Below, piece after piece: positions 5,850 to 11,624 of a DNA stretch of 11,624 nt. Position 1 is the stretch's first letter; every line of letters begins with the position of its first letter. Source of the stretch: an uncultured Collinsella sp. (GTDB lineage Bacteria > Actinomycetota > Coriobacteriia > Coriobacteriales > Coriobacteriaceae); NCBI GenBank assembly GCA_902489295.1, contig CABTZM010000049.1, positions 1 through 11,624 of the forward strand, given 5' to 3'. The notes under the pieces are model-generated. The model did no database searches, was not told the origin of the DNA, and saw nothing but the letters and a program-made list of their open reading frames with translations. The translations under genes were made by a program, and so were the position numbers.

Positions 5850-6658
5850 CGAGTATGTGGAGCAAATCCACAAGTTCGCACAGGTATGGGGCTGACGAGT
5901 CGGCCCTCGTCGTCCTCGCATGCTTGATTCTGACGCTCGACATCGTAGGAGCAGATGGTCACGAGGTCTTGCATACCGGTGGAAACAATAGGTGCATCCA
6001 CGCCCGGGGTCAAGCCCTGCAACAAAACATCAGCAGCGGAAAGCAAAATTTCCGGACGCATGGAGCCCTCGTTGTCGGCATGGGTGTCGAGCATGAGCAC
6101 CAGATGGTCCTCACACTCCCCCGCCGTGAGCTCATAGCCAACGAGCGTATGGTCCAGATCAAGTCGCTTGCTCTTTTTGCCGCGTGCATAATCAATGCCA
6201 TGACCCGCGCGCAGCGTGTCGATCGCAGCTCGCACCTCGTCGGCGCTCACGGGAGCCTCTGGGTCCAGATGCAAGTCGATGCGGTATGACAGACGCGTAA
6301 GCTGAGCCGTCAGCGCCGGCGTGCGCACGTCGATGTAGGCAGCCTCGATGGGCGCCAGATCGGCAGGCGATGCAGCGGCCAGGCGTTCAAAGGCCTCGTC
6401 GAGCGCGACGAACTCGGTCATAAACAGGTCATACCACTCGCAGGTCGACGACGTGCCCACGGGCAGCGCCGACGAAAAGCCCACGCGCATATGCGGCGAG
6501 AAACCCTGCGTCACGGCATAGGGCAGGCCCGCACGGCGCACGATGCGCTCAATGGTATGAATTAGTTCCAGGTGGCCCAGGTACTTAAGGCGATCACGCT
6601 TGCCGTAGCGAACGCGCAGCCTAAAGAGCGTGAGATTGTCGGTCAAGCGCTCACTCAT
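5846..6658 (-). CDS. DUF2344 / TIGR03936-type protein, partner of the radical SAM protein
   Basis: Protein of the radical SAM-linked family (DUF2344, TIGR03936), whose biochemical role is not established. The family is usually encoded next to, or fused to, a TIGR03960 radical SAM protein, as here. Visible family features in the 270 residues are RVRYGKRDRLKYLGHLELIH (15-34), QGFSPHMRVGFSSALPVG (51-68) and the SSTCEWYDLF segment that follows. The C-terminal 40 residues look variable. The ATG at 6658 overlaps the radical SAM stop as ATGA, and GGTGATC (6663-6669) gives an SD with a 4-nt spacer, so the two products are probably made together. Its stop lies within the -35 box of the rplU promoter. 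Family assignment is by recognised motifs; substrate and partner RNA or protein are unknown. Confidence 0.88.
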   Translation of the reverse strand: MSERLTDNLTLFRLRVRYGKRDRLKYLGHLELIHTIERIVRRAGLPYAVTQGFSPHMRVGFSSALPVGTSSTCEWYDLFMTEFVALDEAFERLAAASPADLAPIEAAYIDVRTPALTAQLTRLSYRIDLHLDPEAPVSADEVRAAIDTLRAGHGIDYARGKKSKRLDLDHTLVGYELTAGECEDHLVLMLDTHADNEGSMRPEILLSAADVLLQGLTPGVDAPIVSTGMQDLVTICSYDVERQNQACEDDEGRLVSPIPVRTCGFAPHTR

Positions 6659-8532
6659 GCGCGATCACCCATCAATACGTTCTTGGCGTGGAGCGTGGGA
6701 CAGATTCCGCAGCCGGTGCACGACGTGCGGGTGCAATCGGGCGTCGTGACGCCCTCGAGCGAACGGCGATACTCGCGCTCGAGGAAACCGCGCGAGCAGC
6801 CGGGGCTCACGTGCTCCCAGGGCAGACGCCAGTCCAGCTCATAGGGCAGGTGCACCAGCTCGTTGAGGTCGATGCCGTTTTTGGCAGCGGCCTCCTTCCA
6901 GTTGTCGAGCGAGAAGTGCTCCACCCAGGCGTCGAAGCGCGAGCCCGCACGCCAGGCATCGATGATGACCGGCGTCATATCGCGACCGGCACGGGAGAGC
7001 GCGGCCTCGATGAGCGAGGTCTCGGCATCGTGGTAATGCACGCGGACGGCACGGTTGCGAACGCTCGTGATAAGCAGCTTCTGGCGACGCTTGACGTCGT
7101 CGTAGTCGAGCTGCGGGCACCACTGGAACGGCGTAGCAGCCTTGGGGATAAAGACCGAAACCGAGATAGACACCGAGATAGACCCGCGGCGCGCCTTGGG
7201 CACCACGGAGCGGCCGAGCTCCAACACGTGATCGGCCAGGCTGGCGATAGCCACGATGTCCTCGTCGCGCTCGCCGGGAAGGCCCATCATGAAGTAGAGC
7301 TTCATGCGGTTCCAGCCGGCCTCGAAGGCTGCCTTGGCCGCGCGATCCAAGTCCTCCTCGGTCACGTTCTTGTTGATGATGTCGCGCATACGCTGGCTGC
7401 CCGCCTCGGGCGCGAACGTCAGGCCGCCCTTCTTTTCGCCGGCGACCGACTCGGCCATATCAACGCCAAACGAATCCAGGCGCTGCGAGGGAATGGACAC
7501 GCGAATGCCCGTGTCTTCCAGACGGCGGTTAAGGCGACCGAGCACATCGCGGATGCAGGAGTGGTCGGTCGTCGAAAGCGAGGTAAGCGACACCTCGTCA
7601 TAGCCAGTCTTTTCCAAGCCCTGGATTACCGATGACACGATCTGGTCGGCCGAGCGCTCGCGTACCGGACGATACGTCATGCCTGCCTGGCAAAAACGGC
7701 AGCCGCGGGCGCAGCCACGCAGGATCTCGATAGACAGGCGATCGTGGACGAGCTGCGCATACGGCACGCACGACTGAGAAAGCGGATTGGTGGCACCAAA
7801 GTCCTCGACGACGCGCTTGTAGACCACCGGCGGGACGCCCTTGCCCTCGCGCGGCACGGTGTAGCCATGCGGCGAGCAGGGCTCGTCATGACGCACCTCA
7901 TACAGGGATGGCACATAGGTGCCGGCGACCGTCGCGAGCTGCTCGACAATCTGAGCGCGCGAGACGCCCTCGTCGCGCAAGCGGCGATGCAGCTGGCAGA
8001 TCTCGAGCAGCGACTCCTCGCCCTCGCCAATGAGGATGGCATCGAAGAATGCCGCGTACGGCTCGGGGTTATACACCGAGGGACCACCGGCGACGATGAT
8101 GGGATCGTCCTCGGTACGGTCAGCAGCCAACAGCGGAATGCCAGCGAGATCGAGCGCTTCGAGGAAGTTCGTCACGGCCATCTCGTGCGGCACGTGCATG
8201 CCGACGATGTCGAACGAGGCCACGGGCGCTGCACCCTCGAGCGACAGCAGCGGAATCCCCGCCTCGCGCATGGCATCGCCCATATCGGGCCACGGCACGT
8301 AGCCTCGCTCGCAGGAAATGCCCTCGGCCTGATTAAGGATGTTGTAGAGAATGGCGATACCCTGGTTGGGCAGACCGACCTCATACACGTCCGGATAGAT
8401 CATGCAGCAGCGATAGTCGGCATCGGCCTTTGAGAGCGTGCCCCACTCGTGGTCGATATAGCGACTCGGCTTTTCGACCTTGGCGAGCAAAGGCTCGATC
8501 AAATGAAAACAATCTTGGTACGGAACGCGCAA
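6655..8532 (-). CDS. TIGR03960-type radical SAM protein of unknown function
   Basis: Large radical SAM enzyme, 625 residues. Residues about 30-240 form an alpha/beta region resembling the N-terminal domain of B12-binding radical SAM proteins (YPDVYEVGLPNQGIAILYNI, SFDIVGMHVPHEMAVTNFLE, IIVAGGPSVYNPEPYA, ILIGEGEESL). No DxHxxG cobalamin motif was seen. The radical SAM domain has RGCARGCRFCQAG with the 4Fe-4S ligands C274, C278 and C281, then RPVRERS, SLTSLSTTDHS and MGLPGE. A C-terminal cluster C600, C605, C608, C611 (CTRTSCTGCGIC) could bind another iron-sulfur centre. Start TTG 8532 has AGGGG at 8539-8543 with a 6-nt spacer; that SD overlaps the stop of the upstream DUF697 gene. The paired DUF2344 gene overlaps the 3' end by 4 nt. 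Substrate unknown; a nucleic-acid or ribosome-related role is only suggested by the neighbours. Confidence 0.9.
   Translation of the reverse strand: MRVPYQDCFHLIEPLLAKVEKPSRYIDHEWGTLSKADADYRCCMIYPDVYEVGLPNQGIAILYNILNQAEGISCERGYVPWPDMGDAMREAGIPLLSLEGAAPVASFDIVGMHVPHEMAVTNFLEALDLAGIPLLAADRTEDDPIIVAGGPSVYNPEPYAAFFDAILIGEGEESLLEICQLHRRLRDEGVSRAQIVEQLATVAGTYVPSLYEVRHDEPCSPHGYTVPREGKGVPPVVYKRVVEDFGATNPLSQSCVPYAQLVHDRLSIEILRGCARGCRFCQAGMTYRPVRERSADQIVSSVIQGLEKTGYDEVSLTSLSTTDHSCIRDVLGRLNRRLEDTGIRVSIPSQRLDSFGVDMAESVAGEKKGGLTFAPEAGSQRMRDIINKNVTEEDLDRAAKAAFEAGWNRMKLYFMMGLPGERDEDIVAIASLADHVLELGRSVVPKARRGSISVSISVSVFIPKAATPFQWCPQLDYDDVKRRQKLLITSVRNRAVRVHYHDAETSLIEAALSRAGRDMTPVIIDAWRAGSRFDAWVEHFSLDNWKEAAAKNGIDLNELVHLPYELDWRLPWEHVSPGCSRGFLEREYRRSLEGVTTPDCTRTSCTGCGICPTLHAKNVLMGDRA
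7160..7183 (-). repeat. 12-bp in-frame tandem duplication inside the radical SAM gene
   Basis: Two perfect copies of ACCGAGATAGAC lie at 7160-7171 and 7172-7183 on the plus strand. On the coding strand they give the alternating SISVSISVSV stretch at residues 451-460, just before FIPKAATPFQW. The repeat adds four residues per copy and keeps the frame. Confidence 0.85.
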
Positions 8533-8541
8533 AAGAAACCC

Positions 8542-9471
8542 CTAAGCAGCGAGATCGGATGCATCTTGGTAGGACGCCATAGGACGGGTGGCACCGGCGA
8601 CCGTGGTCACCAGGTCGCGAACGCGCGAGAACGTGGCGGCAGCGACCTCGTTGGCACGGCTGTAGTCCACATCGCGCTCGTAGAGCGACACGAGCGCGCG
8701 GCCCATGCCATAGGTACCCGCGGCGGCGGTAAGCGCCTTAACGACAAAGCCGATGTGCGGCGTCTGCTTCACCAATGCGCGGGTGACGGCGCGAATCACC
8801 AGACCGCCGGCGAGCACGCCTGCGACCTCGTAGCCGCGCTCAGGCTTAATGCCGCGTCCAAAGATGGCCGCGAGCTCAAAGAGCATGCCCACCTGCGCCA
8901 GCGCCATAACGGGATAATCGGCGCCCGGCAAAAACACCAGCGCGCCGGTCGCCATATTGGTGAGCGCACACGAGGTGATGATACGATTGGCCGCCGCGAT
9001 GCGCATGAAGGCAAAGTTGGCGGCAAAAGCCGTCTCCTTGTCCGTACGATCGAGAATCCAGCGGGCAAGCGTCTCGAGCAGATAGGTCTTGTCGGTCGCC
9101 GCCACCACGCCAAGCATGGGCGTAGATTCCTCAACGAACGGTACCTCGACGGCGGACTCGGCAAGCACGCACACGGGCGCGCCGGCGATCACGAGCTCCT
9201 GCACGGCACTCTCCAGGCGGTCGGAGCCGCACGAGAGGACCAACACCACGTCGGTATCGGCCTTGGGAACGATACGGTCCTCCCCCAGGCGATCAACACG
9301 CACAATGCCCGAAGTCGTCTGCGGCACAAAGGCATCGCGCACCGTCTCGACCAAAAAGCGAGACGCAGTCGAATCAAGGTAAACCGAGACACGCACCGGT
9401 GTATCGGAATCCTTCTTAACAGACGCGCCTATCTTAAAAGCGCTGGTCAACTTATCTACGGGAATCTTCAT
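8542..9471 (-). CDS. DUF697 family membrane-associated protein
   Basis: Protein of 309 residues with no established function. Residues about 148-266 resemble DUF697, a hydrophobic domain often attached to or encoded near GTPases. Visible are AAANRIITSCALTNMATGAL, FLPGADYPVMALAQVGMLFE, AAIFGRGIKPERGYEVAGVL and AGTYGMGRALVSLYER. Several stretches (about 163-183, 187-205, 215-235, 240-255) could be membrane-embedded. The N-terminal part (about 25-125) reads like an alpha/beta domain (VRVSVYLDS, ADTDVVLVLSCG, GAPVCVLAES). It has no P-loop or NKxD motif, so it may be a degenerate nucleotide-binding domain. ATG 9471 has GGAGGGG with a 6-nt spacer. It lies 18 nt after rodA and just before the radical SAM gene, inside a cell-wall elongation operon. 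A role in envelope biology is inference from context. Confidence 0.75.
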   Translation of the reverse strand: MKIPVDKLTSAFKIGASVKKDSDTPVRVSVYLDSTASRFLVETVRDAFVPQTTSGIVRVDRLGEDRIVPKADTDVVLVLSCGSDRLESAVQELVIAGAPVCVLAESAVEVPFVEESTPMLGVVAATDKTYLLETLARWILDRTDKETAFAANFAFMRIAAANRIITSCALTNMATGALVFLPGADYPVMALAQVGMLFELAAIFGRGIKPERGYEVAGVLAGGLVIRAVTRALVKQTPHIGFVVKALTAAAGTYGMGRALVSLYERDVDYSRANEVAAATFSRVRDLVTTVAGATRPMASYQDASDLAA

Positions 9472-9489
9472 GGCAAACCCCTCCAGCGG

Positions 9490-10716
9490 TTACGCGGCGC
9501 CCGAACGATGCCGCCATATGGATTGTACGATACCCACCGTCAGCAACTGAATCATCATCGACGACGAACCAAAACTAATAAACGGCAGCGGAATACCAGT
9601 AATCGGCATCATGCCGATGCACATGCCGATGTTCTCGAAGGTCTGGAACGCCCACATGCCGACGATACCCACGCACGATAGGCGCAAGAACAGCGACTCG
9701 CACTTAAAGGCAACGCGGATCGTCGAGAAGATCAGCAGCACGTAGAGGCACAGGAGCAAAAAGGAGCCGCAGAAGCCGAAGGTCTCGGAAAGGAAGGCAA
9801 AGACGAAGTCGGTGTGGAACTCGGGCAGAAAGCCGCCGGCCGACTGCGTCGCGTGGCCCAGGCCCTTACCAAAGAAGCCACCCGAGCCGACGGCGATGAG
9901 CGACTGCTGCAGGTTGTAGGCATCATCCGAATTGGCATTGTCGGGGTCGATGAAGACCGTCAGACGGTTCATCTGATACTGCTTGATAAGCACGTCGTGG
10001 CCAAGGAGCGAATCAAAGACCGAGTCGAGCGCCAAGATGAGCGCAATCAAACCAACCAGCAGGGCCAAGGTCGACAGCACCCATTCGCGGCGTGCACCGC
10101 TCATGCAGATGACGATAGCGCCCGACACCAGCACGACCAGGCCCGAGCCCAGGTCGCCCATGGCGACGACGGCCAAAAACGGGATGGACAGCATACCGCA
10201 GAGCTTGACGTAGTCGCGAACGGTATCGATGCGGCCGTTGTATTGCGAGCCAAGCGTGGCGATAAAGAAGATGGTAATGAGCTTGGCGAGCTCAACGGGC
10301 TGGAAGGTCAGGCCGATACCGGGGATCTTGATCCAGCCCGTCATGCCCAGACCGCCCGTATAGGACAGGCCCGGAATCTTGGGCGAGAAGATCACAATAA
10401 GGTCAATGACGAGCAGCGCCGTCGAGAAGTTAGAGATGCCGCGCAGATCGGTACGCCAGACGAGCACCGCCAGCACCGCGCCAATGCCAATGCCCAGCAG
10501 GTGGCGCGAGAATGAGGCGTCGGCCTTAAACTGTGACGCCGACCAAATAATGATGGCGCCATAGGCAACGAGTGCGACGGTAGCCAGCAGCACACCGATG
10601 TGTACCTTCTGGCGAAACGTGCCGCGCGAGGCCGAGAGCTGCTTGTTAACGCGGTCCAGGCTGCTGCGGGAGCCGGTCTTGGTTGAGCGGAACAGGTCCG
10701 CCGGCGAAAAGTCCAT
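9490..10716 (-). CDS. rodA: RodA-type SEDS peptidoglycan glycosyltransferase
   Basis: Polytopic membrane enzyme that polymerises lipid II into glycan strands and works with a class B PBP during elongation. The 408 residues start with a cytoplasmic segment of about 36 residues, followed by about ten hydrophobic segments. Family motifs include GWIKIPGIGLTFQPVELAKL (127-146), RLTVFIDP (251-258), YNLQQSLIAVGSGGFFGKGL (267-286), PEFHTDFVFAFLSETFG (298-314, with D303 at the catalytic Asp position) and GIPLPFISFGSSS (374-386). ATG 10716 is fixed by AGGAGG (10722-10727) with a 5-nt spacer; this SD includes the last bases of the PBP2 stop codon. FtsW is the alternative paralog. The PBP2 neighbour and PEFHTDF segment favour RodA. 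The usual QPSE reads QPVE and the usual YGGSS reads FGSSS. Confidence 0.92.
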   Translation of the reverse strand: MDFSPADLFRSTKTGSRSSLDRVNKQLSASRGTFRQKVHIGVLLATVALVAYGAIIIWSASQFKADASFSRHLLGIGIGAVLAVLVWRTDLRGISNFSTALLVIDLIVIFSPKIPGLSYTGGLGMTGWIKIPGIGLTFQPVELAKLITIFFIATLGSQYNGRIDTVRDYVKLCGMLSIPFLAVVAMGDLGSGLVVLVSGAIVICMSGARREWVLSTLALLVGLIALILALDSVFDSLLGHDVLIKQYQMNRLTVFIDPDNANSDDAYNLQQSLIAVGSGGFFGKGLGHATQSAGGFLPEFHTDFVFAFLSETFGFCGSFLLLCLYVLLIFSTIRVAFKCESLFLRLSCVGIVGMWAFQTFENIGMCIGMMPITGIPLPFISFGSSSMMIQLLTVGIVQSIWRHRSGAA

Positions 10717-10725
10717 CGCAACCTC

Positions 10726-11624
10726 CTATCGAACCGAAGAATCGCCCGAGGCCGAAGAGGTATCGGGCTCGTCATAAATCACGCCGAGCACGTCACGCAC
10801 GACATGCATTGCGGTATCTGAGCCACCGCCGCCCTGCTCCAGGATTGTAGCGATGACATACTTGGGATTATCGGACGGTGCATAGGCGCAGAACCACGCG
10901 TATTCGTCCTCGCCGCTTTTCTCGCCCGTGCCCGACTTGCCGTATACCTGCGGCGTCAGGGTGCCAAAGTGTGCCGCCAGGGACGTCGATGCCGTATAAA
11001 TCACGTCGTGCATGCCGTTGCGAACAAGAGCCAAATCCGAATCGCTGTTGATCTTGGCCTCCAGGCGCTTCTTCTTGCCCTTGCCGTTGTACTTATAGGC
11101 ATCACCGTCGCCATCGCGCGACACGGCAGACAAAAACACGTGAGGCACGTACTGTTTGCCGCCGTTGGCAAGACCCATATAGGCGCACGCCATCTGCAGG
11201 GGCGTCACCAGAATGTCGCCCTGGCCGATAGCGATGTTCGTCATATCGCCAGCGTTCCACTTGCGGTCCTCGGCAGAGGCATCGGTAAAGTACGACTCTT
11301 TCCACTCGGCGTCGGGAATACGGCCCGCGCCCTCACTCGGCAGATCGATACCGCAGGTCTTGCCAAGGCCCCAGCGACGAAAGACCTCCTGCAGGCCCTC
11401 AGGGTGCTGGTCGTTGTAGAAAAACGCCTTGCCCATGTCGTAGAACACGGGGTCGCACGAATTGGCGATACCGGACTGCAGCGTCATGGTGCCGTGGCCG
11501 GAGTGCAGCCAGCAATACTTGCCCCACGACTTGCCCAAACCCGTCCAATAGCCCGTGCAGTTGGTCGTTTGACCCGAGGTATAGGTTCCAAACTCAAGGC
11601 CCGCCAAGGCCGAGAGCGGCTTAA
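10726..11624 (-). CDS. mrdA: Class B penicillin-binding protein 2 (MrdA-like transpeptidase), 5' part outside the window
   Basis: C-terminal transpeptidase domain of a class B PBP, the cross-linking partner of RodA outside the membrane. There are 298 complete codons before the TAG stop. The visible part begins K-PLSALAGLEFGTYTSG; the first K (11620-11622) should be the lysine of the SxxK active site, so the catalytic serine lies just beyond base 11624. The second motif is SCD (11452-11460, in GIANSCDPVFYDMG) and the third is KSGT (10927-10938). GIDLPSEGAGRIPD, NIAIGQGDILVTPLQMACAY and ANGGKQYVPH are typical of PBP2. The N-terminal anchor and dimerisation domain are missing because the window ends. 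A short unstructured tail rich in S and D ends the protein. The assignment as MrdA rather than FtsI rests on the adjacent rodA. Confidence 0.92.
   Translation of the reverse strand, partial: KPLSALAGLEFGTYTSGQTTNCTGYWTGLGKSWGKYCWLHSGHGTMTLQSGIANSCDPVFYDMGKAFFYNDQHPEGLQEVFRRWGLGKTCGIDLPSEGAGRIPDAEWKESYFTDASAEDRKWNAGDMTNIAIGQGDILVTPLQMACAYMGLANGGKQYVPHVFLSAVSRDGDGDAYKYNGKGKKKRLEAKINSDSDLALVRNGMHDVIYTASTSLAAHFGTLTPQVYGKSGTGEKSGEDEYAWFCAYAPSDNPKYVIATILEQGGGGSDTAMHVVRDVLGVIYDEPDTSSASGDSSVR

Noticed and set aside
6688..7635. A 315-codon plus-strand frame opposite the radical SAM gene
   Set aside because: Same pattern: mirror of conserved coding sequence, no family resemblance.
8449..9681. A 410-codon plus-strand frame opposite the DUF697 gene
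   Set aside because: It overlaps the 5' end of the radical SAM gene and the 3' end of rodA on the other strand, has a biased Arg/His/Gly composition and shows no recognisable motif or SD.
1..11624. Mobile elements, CRISPR arrays, tRNA genes, toxin-antitoxin or defence genes
   Set aside because: No transposase, integrase, regularly spaced repeats, tRNA-like cloverleaf or defence motif was seen. Coding is continuous housekeeping sequence with uniform composition.

Overview
The window reads as ordinary chromosome of a high-GC Gram-positive bacterium, most likely Actinomycetota of class Coriobacteriia (Collinsella-like). This placement rests on codon usage, frequent TTG starts, the gene order, and a bL27 without the N-terminal extension seen in Firmicutes. 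It is inference; no database search was possible. Eleven complete genes and two genes cut by the window edges fill almost all of the sequence. No gene-free stretch exceeds 300 bases.

Layout: the left edge holds the 5' part of rpsP (ribosomal protein bS16, minus strand) with a good promoter and a short leader hairpin. Divergent from it, dinB (Y-family DNA polymerase IV) runs on the plus strand to 1676. Everything from 1689 to the right edge is one long minus-strand cluster, read right to left: PBP2 transpeptidase (5' end missing), rodA (SEDS glycosyltransferase), a DUF697 membrane protein, a TIGR03960-type radical SAM protein, a DUF2344 (TIGR03936-type) protein, rplU (bL21), rpmA (bL27), obgE (ribosome-assembly GTPase), nadD (NaMN adenylyltransferase), yqeK (HD-domain Ap4A hydrolase), rsfS (ribosomal silencing factor) and an intrinsic terminator.

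The cluster joins cell-wall elongation (PBP2/RodA) to ribosome biogenesis and NAD/Ap4A metabolism. Tight spacing suggests translational coupling: an ATGA overlap, SD sequences that overlap stop codons, and a 3-nt gap between obgE and nadD. Two internal control points are visible. A consensus-like promoter for rplU has its -35 box on the stop codon of the DUF2344 gene. A strong terminator hairpin ends three bases before the obgE ribosome-binding site, so obgE-nadD-yqeK-rsfS probably depends on readthrough or attenuation.

I found no mobile element, CRISPR array, tRNA, defence system or biosynthetic cluster. The least explained parts are the radical SAM/DUF2344 pair and the DUF697 protein, whose cellular roles are not established, followed by the obgE attenuator arrangement.
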